DNA of 64,000 bases from Promethearchaeota archaeon (GCA_004524545.1 SDNX01000002.1:1-64000), one strand, 5' to 3'; counted from the first letter of the stretch, positions 35,441-45,161 are shown. Notes: generated by a model not told the origin, from the letters alone. A program made the numbers and translations.

Positions 35441-36676
35441 ATGGTCCAAATTAACGAAAACTACTTAAAATTAAAAAACAGATATCTCTTTTCTCAAATT
35501 GGAGAAAAAACTAAATCCTATCAAAAAAGCCATCCTGATAAAAATATTATTCGTTTTGGTATAGGTGATGCCACATTACCATTAACTCCTGCTGTTATAA
35601 GTGCATTTCATAAAGCAGTAGATGAAATGAGCGTAGTTTCTACCTTCAAAGGATATGGTCCTGAGCAAGGCTATGAGTTTCTACGTGAATTGATCTCTAA
35701 ACATGAATTTGAGAAGCGTGGTGTCAACATCTTTTCTGATGAGGTATTCATTAGTGATGGAGCAAAATGCGATACTGGTAATATTTTGGATTTATTTGGA
35801 AAAAATATTATTGGAATCACGGACCCAGCATATCCTGTTTATGTGGATACGAATGTTATGGCAGGAAATACGGGGAATTTACAAGAAAATGATCAATATG
35901 AAGGACTAATTTATTTACAAGCAACAGAAGAAAATGGATTTTGCCCAGAACCTCCTGATAGACATGTAGATATCATATATTTATGCTCACCAAATAATCC
36001 AACTGGAGTTGCTTTATCAAAAACACAGCTTTCTGCTTGGGTTACTTATGCATTAAATCACCACTCAATAATTCTATTTGATGCCGCTTATGAACGATAT
36101 ATTCAAAATCAAGACATTCCTCATTCTATTTACGAAATTCCACAAGCAAAAAAAGTAGCAATTGAATTTCGCAGTTTTTCTAAAACAGCCGGATTTACAG
36201 GAACACGATGTGCTTTTACAGTAATCCCAAAAGAATTAACTGGAAGAGATAGTTCGGGTAATGAAACTTCTATTTGGAACTTGTGGAATAGACGTCATTC
36301 AACTAAATTTAATGGAGTATCATATACTGTCCAACGAGCAGCAGCTGCAATTTATACTCCAGAGGGTTCCAAGGAAGTAAATGAATTAATAAAATATTAT
36401 CGTTATAATACCGAATTAATCAAATCTGTTCTGAAAAAGAAAGGTTTCTCTTTTTGGGGCGGAATTGATTCACCTTATATATGGGTAAAAGTCCCTCAGC
36501 AAATTACCTCTTGGGAATTCTTTGATTATATATTGAATAATCTTCAAATAGTTGTTACACCTGGTATCGGATTTGGTAAATCTGGAGAAGGATTTTTCCG
36601 TATCACTTCTTTTGGCCAACATGAAGATACAATGGAGGCAATAAAAAGAATAGAAAATTGGGAATGGTCCTTTTAG
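35441..36676 (+). CDS. dapL: LL-diaminopimelate aminotransferase
   Basis: The 411-residue class I aminotransferase has IRFGIGDATLPLTPAV at the N terminus, DPAYPVYVDTNVMAG, the substrate loop LCSPNNPTG and the PLP Lys in FRSFSKTAGFTGTRC. These identify DapL, which turns tetrahydrodipicolinate directly into LL-DAP and replaces the succinylase or acetylase steps. It begins two bases after the aspartate kinase stop and closes the operon. Confidence 0.93.
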   Translation: MVQINENYLKLKNRYLFSQIGEKTKSYQKSHPDKNIIRFGIGDATLPLTPAVISAFHKAVDEMSVVSTFKGYGPEQGYEFLRELISKHEFEKRGVNIFSDEVFISDGAKCDTGNILDLFGKNIIGITDPAYPVYVDTNVMAGNTGNLQENDQYEGLIYLQATEENGFCPEPPDRHVDIIYLCSPNNPTGVALSKTQLSAWVTYALNHHSIILFDAAYERYIQNQDIPHSIYEIPQAKKVAIEFRSFSKTAGFTGTRCAFTVIPKELTGRDSSGNETSIWNLWNRRHSTKFNGVSYTVQRAAAAIYTPEGSKEVNELIKYYRYNTELIKSVLKKKGFSFWGGIDSPYIWVKVPQQITSWEFFDYILNNLQIVVTPGIGFGKSGEGFFRITSFGQHEDTMEAIKRIENWEWSF

Positions 36677-37023
36677 TTTTTAACTGGGATGATGTAGTAA
36701 CACTCATTTACTCAAAATATTTCGACTTTTTATGGATAAATTCTCCATTTTTCTTGTAGATTAACTTGGTAAAACCATCCTAATGGGAAAAGACGAAAAA
36801 ATCCTTGATATAATAGGTAAACTTTATTTTGGTATAGGGGATGATGATCTGTAGCTATTATATCTACGCAGGAATTTTGTATGATGATAACAAGTGGGGA
36901 ATATTCAGTGTATGTTTTCTCGTAAAGGTATTTATCATAGTATTAGTGATCTCAATAACCTACCAATTAGTAACTGGTATTATAGCATAAAAAAAACACC
37001 CTATTTTCGGATTTATTTTCAAA
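36677..37023. other. Convergent intergenic region after the lysine operon
   Basis: A T-rich tract follows dapL. A 23-codon frame at 36783-36854 and an open stretch from 36894 look partly protein-like but lack support. The region lies between convergent genes, so it probably holds terminators and possible gene remains only. Confidence 0.35.
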
Positions 37024-37953
37024 TTACTTCTTTACAGCAAGACATCGATCGATTTCTTGTAGTAAAAATGCGTCAAATTCTCTCTCTGACTGTAGACGAA
37101 GAATTTTCCATTCCTCTTCTGTCTTTTGAACCCCTTTTTTAATCTCCTCATTAATGATTCGTTGTCCATATTCAAAACCTTCTATAATATTGCCTTGAAG
37201 TACTCCAAAAATGAAGTAGGTGTATTGAAGGGGGTTTTCGACAAATATTTCTTCATTCTGAATTGCTCTATTTAAGACTTGAACTATTTTGTTCAGAGTC
37301 TTTTTCTCTTCGAAATTTTCTTCATAGCGACCGACTGGAGGTGCATCCTCCTCTTTAGTGACTTTTGGGGGAGGTGGTGCCTTTGTGAAGAACATCATCT
37401 GGTGTCGTGGATAATTGTCTCGAGAAAATTTCAGAAATTTCTTGATTATATTTTTGAATAACTCAATATTGCTAACTGAATTATTTTGAATTGTTTCATC
37501 GACAATTTTATCCAATTCGTCAAAATATCTTTGAGTAATTGCGTACCATAAATCTCGTTTACTTGTTACATAAGCATAAAGATTACCTACGGTCATATCG
37601 CATTTTCTCGCTAGCTTGCGCATTGAAAATTCCCTTACTTCCTTATTTGTGAATAAGTCTGTGCCGTGGTATATAATTTGTTCCATCATATCAGTTTTCT
37701 TCTTTTTAGAACGGGATCGTGTGTTTTCGGTCCAAACTAAACGACTTTCATTAATAATTTTTAATTCTTGAAATGTGAATTTTTTACTCGCAAAAAAATG
37801 GGGTGCAATGTCCTCAAGATTGATTTCTGTATTCGAATTAGCTAATTTCGCTTTTTGTTTATCAAAAAAAAGCGTTACATAAGGAGAACCCGCCAGTTTT
37901 TTCTCAAAGTCATAAGGACCGTATACTTTTACAACAGAATTTTTGTCGATCAT
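37024..37953 (-). CDS. TetR-family regulator with N-terminal extension
   Basis: The 309-residue protein has a TetR helix-turn-helix at about residues 95-140 (FSMRKLARKCDMTVGNLYAYVTSKRDLW). Before it lies an unusual extension of about 85 residues ending in a basic SRSKKKK stretch, and after it a helical ligand/dimer domain of about 165 residues. TetR proteins are normally about 200 residues. An upstream ACATATAAAATAG around 37981-37991 is a probable TATA box. Ligand and target are unknown. Confidence 0.8.
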   Translation of the reverse strand: MIDKNSVVKVYGPYDFEKKLAGSPYVTLFFDKQKAKLANSNTEINLEDIAPHFFASKKFTFQELKIINESRLVWTENTRSRSKKKKTDMMEQIIYHGTDLFTNKEVREFSMRKLARKCDMTVGNLYAYVTSKRDLWYAITQRYFDELDKIVDETIQNNSVSNIELFKNIIKKFLKFSRDNYPRHQMMFFTKAPPPPKVTKEEDAPPVGRYEENFEEKKTLNKIVQVLNRAIQNEEIFVENPLQYTYFIFGVLQGNIIEGFEYGQRIINEEIKKGVQKTEEEWKILRLQSEREFDAFLLQEIDRCLAVKK

Positions 37954-38034
37954 AAGAACTGATTAATCTAATTTATGACTATTTTATATGTTTATGTTGG
38001 TTCATTATTCGTCGAAATAAGTAATATTATGTTT

Positions 38035-38391
38035 TCATTTAATCCGATGCTTCTTTTTTTGCTCAGAGATGAATTCTCGGAGTTGGGTAAGAATAAACAC
38101 ATTTTCGAATTTATTCTCATCATAGGATGCATTTTCTAAATCCTTTTCAACAATTTCTACTAACCGTTTAAACAATTCTTCGTTATCCACAGCGCGTCCA
38201 TGGTGCCCTCGAACCAAATTTTGTTTCTGTTTTAAGTGAGCAATGGTTTTAGCAAATTTGGCTTGCATTCCTCCTTTTTTCCCAGGACCTCCCGGAGCTT
38301 CATTAATAATGCGTTGCAGTTCTGTTATAAAGTGGTCATAATCATCAGCTTCAAAGCGATTCTCAGGGGATAAAGGATCAAAACCAGACAT
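38035..38391 (-). CDS. Small charged hypothetical protein
   Basis: The 118-residue protein is hydrophilic and mostly helical, with a glycine-rich loop APGGPGKKGGMQ near residue 32 and a basic end. No family or motif was recognised. It sits between the TetR gene and the wHTH/GTPase pair, all on the minus strand, with gaps of about 80-110 bp. Confidence 0.55.
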   Translation of the reverse strand: MSGFDPLSPENRFEADDYDHFITELQRIINEAPGGPGKKGGMQAKFAKTIAHLKQKQNLVRGHHGRAVDNEELFKRLVEIVEKDLENASYDENKFENVFILTQLREFISEQKKKHRIK

Positions 38392-38500
38392 AGGTACGAC
38401 ATTAAAGTGAATGGATGAAAATAAATTTGTGCAACTTAGAGCACTGAAGAATGCATTTCATATGAAAATCGTGAAAAAATGAGTAAAATACTGTTAAAAA

Positions 38501-39433
38501 TTACAGAGTGGCCATTATCTGATAAAAATTAAATTCCTCTTTTGATTTATCGTTTCGTCTAACGGGTTCTGCTTCTTTAAATAATTCATTAAATTTGTCT
38601 GAAAAAACTTCTACAATTTCTGGAGGGCTTGATATGAAACATCCAATTAAATTATCTCCTGAAGGATCAAAGCTCGGTTGTATTAAGACGGAGTGATCCT
38701 TTAACACAAAATTACTAAATTGTTTCTTAGTGTGGCGCAAGTCAAAATTTAGATTAGAATCTAGCAAATTTTCCAGAGAGGGAATCATTTCTTTCTTCCT
38801 TTCATATAAATCGTCAATTTGTTTTAAGTACTCATCGCTGACTAGAACCTTAAATTTGTTATTCTTAATAATCCGTGAAATATTCTGGTTAAATTCCTCA
38901 GAGAACTTTTTAATTGCATCAAATGTACGGTTATAATCGTACTTGTAGAATATACCATGCGCGATCCACGATTCTGCTTGACATATCATCGTGAAAAACT
39001 CACTTTCTAAATCCAATTCTGGAGTGACAAAGGAAACAAACTCCACAGGTACTTGAGGGGTTTTTACTAATTCATATGCAGAAAACATCTTTTCTAAAGA
39101 TTCGTGGCAGTATTTGATTTTACTAGATGCTTCTTCTTGGATTACATTAATCTTCATTTGAATTAATTTTTCCCACGATTCCAATGGATTCATTAGTTGG
39201 ATTTTCATTGGACGATAATAAATTTGAATCAATCCTAGTTCCTTAAGAACAGAATTGATTTTATAGATCCTTTTTGGTTTTAAATCTAGCGCATCTACTA
39301 AAATATTCAAATCCTCAATAATCGGTTGTTTGAGAAGAAAATCATATACTTGCTCAATACCTTTTTCTACGATACTTATCGATTCAAATAAATCGATAAG
39401 CGATGAAAATTTGGGTTGATGCTCATGATCCAT
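38501..39433 (-). CDS. TrmB-like winged-helix regulator
   Basis: The 310-residue protein has an N-terminal winged-helix region (about residues 15-75: EQVYDFLLKQPIIEDLNILV through KRIYKINSVLKELGL), a helical linker near residues 85-115, and an alpha/beta C-terminal domain like the sensor part of TrmB-type proteins. It ends two bases from the small GTPase gene, so the two are co-transcribed. A link between a GTPase and transcription is possible but is inference. Confidence 0.6.
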   Translation of the reverse strand: MDHEHQPKFSSLIDLFESISIVEKGIEQVYDFLLKQPIIEDLNILVDALDLKPKRIYKINSVLKELGLIQIYYRPMKIQLMNPLESWEKLIQMKINVIQEEASSKIKYCHESLEKMFSAYELVKTPQVPVEFVSFVTPELDLESEFFTMICQAESWIAHGIFYKYDYNRTFDAIKKFSEEFNQNISRIIKNNKFKVLVSDEYLKQIDDLYERKKEMIPSLENLLDSNLNFDLRHTKKQFSNFVLKDHSVLIQPSFDPSGDNLIGCFISSPPEIVEVFSDKFNELFKEAEPVRRNDKSKEEFNFYQIMATL

Positions 39434-39435
39434 GG

Positions 39436-40032
39436 TCAGTCACCTATGATTATGGGGGGCTTAGTGTTGGTGGATTTGTCTTGTTCTTCTAGTTGTTTCA
39501 TCCGTTTAACCATTAGTTTTGCAATGGCTTGAAATGTACTTTCTATATTCATTCCGGTTTTTGCGGAAGTTTCTGAAAATCCTGTAAATCCTGAGCGTTT
39601 TGCTACTTCAATTCCATGCTCTGTCGAAATCGCTCGTTTATCTTTTAAATCGCTTTTATTTCCAACCAGCATTATTGGAACATCCCGACCACACCGTTCT
39701 TTAACTATATATGTCCAAGAATGGTGTGAATTTAATGTAGAAGGCCGAGTAGTATCATACATAAAGATGCAACCATGACTGCCTAAACATAGAGTAGGTA
39801 CCATAATCCGGAACCGGTCTTCTCCACCAAAATCCCAAATTTGGAGCTTCACCTTTTTATCATCAACGATTATTTCTTGTTTGATAAAGAACTGAATGCC
39901 TACAGTCAATCTAATATCAGGTGTAAACACGTTTTCAATATAATATTTTGATAAACTGGTTTTCCCTACTGCTGCGTCACCTAACATTAGGATTTTAAAG
40001 ATATAATCGGGTCCGGATTCTTTTTTTGTCAT
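39436..40032 (-). CDS. Ras/Rab-like small GTPase
   Basis: The 198-residue GTPase has G1 GDAAVGKTS (residues 18-26), a G2 Thr in RLTVGIQFF, G3 WDFGGEDRF (66-74), G4 NKSD (125-128) and G5 SAK (156-158). The residue equivalent to Ras Gln61 is Glu71, and the G3 reads DFGGE instead of DTAGQ, so intrinsic hydrolysis may differ. There is no C-terminal prenylation Cys, so membrane binding would need another route. Such GTPases are abundant in Asgard archaea. Paired with the upstream regulator-like gene 38501-39433, which follows it in the transcript. Confidence 0.92.
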   Translation of the reverse strand: MTKKESGPDYIFKILMLGDAAVGKTSLSKYYIENVFTPDIRLTVGIQFFIKQEIIVDDKKVKLQIWDFGGEDRFRIMVPTLCLGSHGCIFMYDTTRPSTLNSHHSWTYIVKERCGRDVPIMLVGNKSDLKDKRAISTEHGIEVAKRSGFTGFSETSAKTGMNIESTFQAIAKLMVKRMKQLEEQDKSTNTKPPIIIGD

Positions 40033-40258
40033 ACTTATTTGACTCTATTTCGAGTTGTTCTCTTTGCTAATATAGAGGGTTCTAGAAATTAGACTTAATA
40101 TAGTCTTACGCAAATATGAAAAAGATACTTCAACCTTAATATAATGCTATAAAAAGGATCTACGTTCATGTTTCTGTTATGTCAATCTTTAATTAGGCGA
40201 ATCTCCATGTTTTACTCAGATATTTTGAAAATCACGAAACCATTGGTGCAACCAAATC

Positions 40259-41062
40259 ATGATAACTTGGATATTGGCAATTTTTCTATTCCTCTGGATC
40301 TTAGCAGAGAGAATAATTAAGAAGAAAAAAATAGTAGGAGTTCCACTCGGCTTACCCGAGGGAACTGTAAGAGCATGTATTGCATTATTGATCGTATCAT
40401 TTCCACTAAATCAATTTATAATGAATTCACTAATCAGTTCCCCTCTATCAATTCAAAAATGGTTCATGAATACACTTTTTGTAGTAGTTGCGTTTTATTT
40501 TGAAGCACGAGCTTTCGAGAAAACTATTCCCCAACTACTTAAAGAAATAAAAGATCCTGCAAAATATAAGAAAACTCGAAATGAACTCCCAGTTTATTGG
40601 CCAAGATTTACGGTTCGGATAATATTATTCACATTATTGATATTAACGGTAGTATTACTCACTACTGGAGTATTTACCGAACCAACAAGCCTCGTTCCCC
40701 AAATTCCTATAACGGATACAATAACGGAATTGATTTTTATTGTCTTTTTCTTCATGGTTGGACTAATTATACGCAGAATTCATCAAAAATCGCTTACACG
40801 CAAAATTAGACGACAGCTGAAAACTCACGATGGTACTCAAGAAGAATTAATTGAAATACTTGAAAAAAAGGAAAGAAGGAACGGTAGAATCACTGAAGGA
40901 ATATTGGCCTTTGTTATGCTTATTACATTAATCATTGTGCTTATATTTTATACATTACCATGGAATTTGGACTTATTTATAATTCCTATTATAGATTTAA
41001 CCGTCAGCATCAGAATGGGTATGATTTTATTGTTGAGTCTATACTTTGGTTATCGGCAATAA
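40259..41062 (+). CDS. Polytopic membrane protein, unknown
   Basis: The 267-residue product has about seven membrane helices. A cytosolic loop around residues 180-215 is strongly basic and helical (RRIHQKSLTRKIRRQLK). GVPLGLPEGTVRACIALL near residue 27 is a distinctive glycine-rich segment. Convergent with the coiled-coil gene. Not recognised. Confidence 0.65.
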   Translation: MITWILAIFLFLWILAERIIKKKKIVGVPLGLPEGTVRACIALLIVSFPLNQFIMNSLISSPLSIQKWFMNTLFVVVAFYFEARAFEKTIPQLLKEIKDPAKYKKTRNELPVYWPRFTVRIILFTLLILTVVLLTTGVFTEPTSLVPQIPITDTITELIFIVFFFMVGLIIRRIHQKSLTRKIRRQLKTHDGTQEELIEILEKKERRNGRITEGILAFVMLITLIIVLIFYTLPWNLDLFIIPIIDLTVSIRMGMILLLSLYFGYRQ

Positions 41063-41071
41063 TCCCTTTTT

Positions 41072-41656
41072 TTACTTATCTTGCTGTAATATTATTTTTA
41101 ATTCTTTATTTTGAGTTTTTAAATCCACAATGAGTTTGTTTAAAGTTTCAATTTTTTGTTGCAAGTCCGTAATTACTTGTCCTGGCTCACTAGGCGTAGC
41201 TCCCGCTTCATATTGTTGCGTCCCTTTTAGTCGCGCATTTTCATCTTCTAATTGTTTTACTCTATCTGCTAATGCACCAAAAACGTACAATTTGTCTTCT
41301 AGAGCCTTAATTTGCATTTTCAATTTTTTCTGTTGGTTGAATTCTTGGACAGCCTCAGTACTAATTTCTAACCCACTTTCATTCAAAATTTCAAATCTAA
41401 TATTAAGATCTCTTACAAATTCTTCTTGTTCCTTTAATTTGGCATCTTTTTGAGATAGGGATTGCTCAAGCAGTTTTTTTTGTTCATTCAGATCTGAGAT
41501 GTCTTCTTCTAGCTTCTCAATTTTTATATTAAGTTCGAGTACTTTGTCCTTATTCTCTTGTAACAGTTCTTTTAGCTCCCCAATTACGCTGGTCTTACGA
41601 GGAGCGGAATCCATTTTATCTTGCCACATAGTGGTAAAGTCTTTCTTGTTAGACAT
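41072..41656 (-). CDS. Coiled-coil protein
   Basis: Of 194 residues, about 25-120 and 130-194 form heptad-repeat coiled coils rich in Glu, Lys, Leu and Gln (NIKIEKLEEDISDLNEQ). No globular domain or membrane segment is visible. It may be a scaffold or tether. It is divergent from the PfkB kinase gene. Confidence 0.65.
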   Translation of the reverse strand: MSNKKDFTTMWQDKMDSAPRKTSVIGELKELLQENKDKVLELNIKIEKLEEDISDLNEQKKLLEQSLSQKDAKLKEQEEFVRDLNIRFEILNESGLEISTEAVQEFNQQKKLKMQIKALEDKLYVFGALADRVKQLEDENARLKGTQQYEAGATPSEPGQVITDLQQKIETLNKLIVDLKTQNKELKIILQQDK

Positions 41657-41735
41657 CTTTTTCTTAACCTATCTCATCTGTTTAATCAACATCGGAATGC
41701 ATTACCTTAAAAAATTCCCGTTATTATTGAAACTG

Positions 41736-42728
41736 ATGAATTCCTCCTTCGATATTATTTTTATGGGACATTTTGCCCGGGATACAATTATCTCTCCAGA
41801 TGGTACCATTTCGAGTTCTTTAGGAGGAGGAGTAACCTTTGGAACTTTAACAGCGCATATTTATAACAATAATCATAAAATTGGGATTTTTAGCGAAAAA
41901 GGAAAGGACTTTAATAATAGCTGGTTAGAAATTTTTGATTCAGAAATCGATATAACTGGATTGTGCTCGAACTCAGATTATTCTACAAATTTCGAAATTG
42001 AATATTTCCCAAAAGGAGGGCGAAAATTAACTCTTAAATCGAAAGCTGCCCCATTATTGTTTGAAAATCTACCTGCCCATTATCTAAACTCAAAAAGTTT
42101 CATGATTTCATCGATTGCGAATGAAATAAATTTTGATTTCATCCGTCAACTTGTCGATAATACTGAAGGATGGATAAGTATAGATATTCAAGGATTTATT
42201 CGAAATTTCCAACAAGATGGTACCATAAATCTAGCTCCAATTGCCCATATAATAGAAAAAACGCATCAAATTATCAAATATTGCGGTAAAAGGCTCATTC
42301 TCAAAGGTTCTGGAAATGAAATCAATTATATCGCAAACTGTAACGATGTGATTGAAAGCACACGAAAAATAGCGAAACTAGGAAATTTCATTGTTTGCAC
42401 TACATTAGGAGCTCAAGGTTCTCTAGTTAAACAAAGTGATAATAAAATGATTCATGTTCCAGCGTTTATACCGGATAGGGGTATTATAGATGAAACGGGG
42501 GCTGGAGATTGCTATATTTCCGCTTTTCTATCTGAATTTATAGAATCTCATCATCATTGGAATGATCTAGCAAGATGTGCTAATATTGGGAGTAGCGCTG
42601 CATCCTTTTTATTAGAACATAAAGGACCATATGGATTTGGAACGAAAAAACAAATTCAGAAGAGAATTGAGAAAGGAAAAATCATCCCCTCACACTTTGA
42701 AAATACCGTAAATAATAACAACTTCTAA
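41736..42728 (+). CDS. PfkB-family carbohydrate kinase
   Basis: From this ATG the protein is 330 residues. It has FMGHFARDTI at the N terminus, the glycine pair in SSLGGGVTFGTL and the PfkB signature DETGAGDCYISAFLSEF near residue 250, with the catalytic Asp. It phosphorylates a sugar or nucleoside; the substrate is not clear. The frame is open further upstream, overlapping the divergent coiled-coil gene, so the start was set at MNSSFD; MHYLKK at 41697 is possible. Confidence 0.8.
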   Translation: MNSSFDIIFMGHFARDTIISPDGTISSSLGGGVTFGTLTAHIYNNNHKIGIFSEKGKDFNNSWLEIFDSEIDITGLCSNSDYSTNFEIEYFPKGGRKLTLKSKAAPLLFENLPAHYLNSKSFMISSIANEINFDFIRQLVDNTEGWISIDIQGFIRNFQQDGTINLAPIAHIIEKTHQIIKYCGKRLILKGSGNEINYIANCNDVIESTRKIAKLGNFIVCTTLGAQGSLVKQSDNKMIHVPAFIPDRGIIDETGAGDCYISAFLSEFIESHHHWNDLARCANIGSSAASFLLEHKGPYGFGTKKQIQKRIEKGKIIPSHFENTVNNNNF

Positions 42729-42746
42729 CACCTAATGTGTTTATCC

Positions 42747-43373
42747 ATGCATACAAATGTACATTTTGCTGTAGGAATTTTATTTGCATCCATAGCCCAT
42801 AGACTATTTCCGTTAAATATTTGGTTTTTTCTCATTATTATTATCTCTGCAGCAATAGCAGATTTAGATTTGATCGTTTCGAAGATTGCATTAAACAACG
42901 ATCACCGTAATTTTTTTACCCATTCCCTGTATCCAGCACTAATTCTCATAATAATTGGAATACCAATTGGGGTCATTTGGAATATTCATGTTGTATGGAT
43001 CTCGGGAATCGGATATTCAAGCCATATCTTTTTGGATTGCATAGATTGGAAAACACGATTGTTTTTTGGGAAAAAGCAATATGGATGGGCTTTTTTGATA
43101 ACAGAAGATGAAAAAAATCTGGGAAAAACCCGAAAACAGTTGCAAATTGAATCAAAAATGGATTTTACCAGCTTTTCAGTTCACAGATATTTTCACAGTA
43201 TAGGTATGCTAGTTTTAGGAATTACATTAGCGGTTCTTTCCTTTTTACTGTTATTTGTGTTCGCAAGTGAATTTTGGTATGTTTTTTTCGGTTATTTTAT
43301 ATTATTGGAGATACCTCTTTATCAGAAAAAGAAGATGGAAGAAAAATATGAACAAATTGAGGATGATGATTGA
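42747..43373 (+). CDS. YdjM-like membrane-bound metal-dependent hydrolase
   Basis: The 208-residue protein begins MHTNVHFAVGILFAS and has five membrane helices with buried polar motifs: ADLDLIVSK, RNFFTHSLYP and SHIFLDCIDW. The His/Asp placement is that of the YdjM/DUF457 family, predicted metal-dependent hydrolases. The stop overlaps the start of the next GTPase gene. Confidence 0.78.
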   Translation: MHTNVHFAVGILFASIAHRLFPLNIWFFLIIIISAAIADLDLIVSKIALNNDHRNFFTHSLYPALILIIIGIPIGVIWNIHVVWISGIGYSSHIFLDCIDWKTRLFFGKKQYGWAFLITEDEKNLGKTRKQLQIESKMDFTSFSVHRYFHSIGMLVLGITLAVLSFLLLFVFASEFWYVFFGYFILLEIPLYQKKKMEEKYEQIEDDD

Positions 43374-44266
43374 AATTGAAAACAGAACGGCATGCGAAAG
43401 AAATTTTCGAAAAAATTATTAGTGGTGCAGATGTTATTTTTCAGGTTTTAGATGGACGGAACCCTGGCGGAACCCGTAATCAAAAATTAGAAGAATTTGT
43501 TCAAAAAAACACCCCTAACAAAAAGATCTTTCTAATTATTAATAAAATCGATTTGATACCCCAGCAAGTACTTCAAGAATGGATTGAATATTTCAGAAAA
43601 ACAACTCCTTACATGGTGTTTGGATTAAGCGCCTTATATTCACGCGGTTTAATCACTTTCAAAAAGAAACTATCTCATCTATTTGCTAAGAGACAAACCA
43701 AAGCGATTATAGTTGGCTATCCAAATTGCGGAAAAAGTTCTCTGATTAAAGCTTTTACAAAAGACAAGAAAAATGTACCCGTTTCTTCGAGAGCAGGTCA
43801 CACTAGGGGCATCATCGAAATTAAAATTACCCAGTATCTGAGTCTTCTGGATACACCCGGTATTATTCCCATTTCGGATAACAATGAAGTAGATCAAGGG
43901 ATCAAAGGAGTCATAAATCCCGATAAAATCAAAGATAAAGAAGCAGTGGTTCAAGCTTTGCTCGATTTGTATATTACACCCAATATAATTATGGAGTACT
44001 TTAATATTGATGAAAATTATATCAAAGATACAATACCTGAGTATTCTCAAACATTTATTCACAAATTTCTTCAACCAGAATTTAACAATACAATGAGTTA
44101 TAGTGAATTTGAGTACCTTATTAGATTAATTGGGAAAAAAAGAGGACAATTAAGTCCAGGTGGAGAAGTGAATGAAAATAAAGTTCTTACTACAATTATT
44201 CATGCATGGCAGAAAAATAAAATAAAATACTATACACTCCCTCCAAGAAATGAGTCTATTAAGTAA
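43370..44266 (+). CDS. Circularly permuted GTPase (RbgA/YlqF-like)
   Basis: The 298-residue protein shows GTPase motifs in permuted order: G4 NKID near residue 58, G5 SAL near 84, then G1 GYPNCGKSS near 116, GHTRG and G3 DTPG near 163. This is the RbgA/Nog2/MTG family, which assists large ribosomal subunit assembly. It starts with TTG, overlapping the stop of the preceding gene by four bases. The C-terminal domain of about 110 residues is helical. Confidence 0.85.
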   Translation: MKLKTERHAKEIFEKIISGADVIFQVLDGRNPGGTRNQKLEEFVQKNTPNKKIFLIINKIDLIPQQVLQEWIEYFRKTTPYMVFGLSALYSRGLITFKKKLSHLFAKRQTKAIIVGYPNCGKSSLIKAFTKDKKNVPVSSRAGHTRGIIEIKITQYLSLLDTPGIIPISDNNEVDQGIKGVINPDKIKDKEAVVQALLDLYITPNIIMEYFNIDENYIKDTIPEYSQTFIHKFLQPEFNNTMSYSEFEYLIRLIGKKRGQLSPGGEVNENKVLTTIIHAWQKNKIKYYTLPPRNESIK

Positions 44267-45161
44267 ATACAGCAGAAAGATATCCCACACAATATTCACA
44301 AGGACCTTTCCCGCCCATTTTTTCATAAGATGTGTAATATTTGAGAATATTTCCAGCTGTTGCTCCTAATTCTTTTGCAATGATCATTCCAGTTACTATC
44401 GTTTGAGGTCCACATACTGTGGTACTAAGAGCATTTTCAAAGGTTTTTACCAAATTATATTGGGTAATTGAATCCATAACAGCTTTATCCTTTAAGTACA
44501 TATCATCGAGATCTTTTGCAGGTTGGTAGTAGTCATTAGGTTGTTTGTGGGTCATATCACTAGATGAGATCACTGCAATGTCTTTTTTTCCAGATTTGAT
44601 GATCGATCCAATTTTTATTCCAACATCCTCCAAACGCTGTAAATTCATATCTCCTAACTTAATTGGAACAAGTTTTATGTCTTTTTCATGAAGATTGGCT
44701 GCGTATTGTATGAATGGAATTTGCACTTCGATGTTATGTTCTCGCCCGTGGAATCCAGAAAAAGCATTATCATCTTCTTTAATGATGGTTGAAGATGACA
44801 ATATTGAATTGGCTAAATCTGAATCTACGGGAATTTGTCCCAATGGAGTTTCCCATGCTCCATTTTGCATCAAAGAAATCCCTCGATACCCAGTATGTTG
44901 TGTTCCCAAGATTATAATTGAATCCGGACATCTATCCTCAAATATTGCTTTTATTGTATAAGCTGCTGCAGACCCACTATACACATAGCCTGCATGAGGG
45001 CAAATGCCACCAAATACTTTTCTTCTCGTTTTGGGATTTTGATTCACTGAAATTTTTCCAGGACCAAAATCTGTATCCTTGAAGCACTCTTCAATATTTT
45101 GAATAAGTTTCGTTTTGTTATAAGGATAAAAACTTCCAGCAACAGCAGCTTTTCGAATCAT
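44259..45161 (-). CDS. MEMO1-family protein (AmmeMemoRadiSam system B)
   Basis: The 300-residue protein begins MIRKAAVAGSFYPYNK and carries CPHAGYVYSGSAAAYT, LGTQHTGYRG, GFHGREHNIEVQIPF and AVISSSDMTHKQP, all features of the MEMO1 family related to extradiol dioxygenases. The His/Asp/Glu metal site is present. Partner AmmeMemoRadiSam genes are not in the window. It overlaps the end of the convergent GTPase gene by eight bases. Confidence 0.9.
   Translation of the reverse strand: MIRKAAVAGSFYPYNKTKLIQNIEECFKDTDFGPGKISVNQNPKTRRKVFGGICPHAGYVYSGSAAAYTIKAIFEDRCPDSIIILGTQHTGYRGISLMQNGAWETPLGQIPVDSDLANSILSSSTIIKEDDNAFSGFHGREHNIEVQIPFIQYAANLHEKDIKLVPIKLGDMNLQRLEDVGIKIGSIIKSGKKDIAVISSSDMTHKQPNDYYQPAKDLDDMYLKDKAVMDSITQYNLVKTFENALSTTVCGPQTIVTGMIIAKELGATAGNILKYYTSYEKMGGKGPCEYCVGYLSAVFT

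Noticed and set aside
36894-37142. Plus-strand open frame of 82 codons after dapL
   Set aside because: More than a third overlaps the TetR-family gene on the other strand and no ribosome site or family match supports it.
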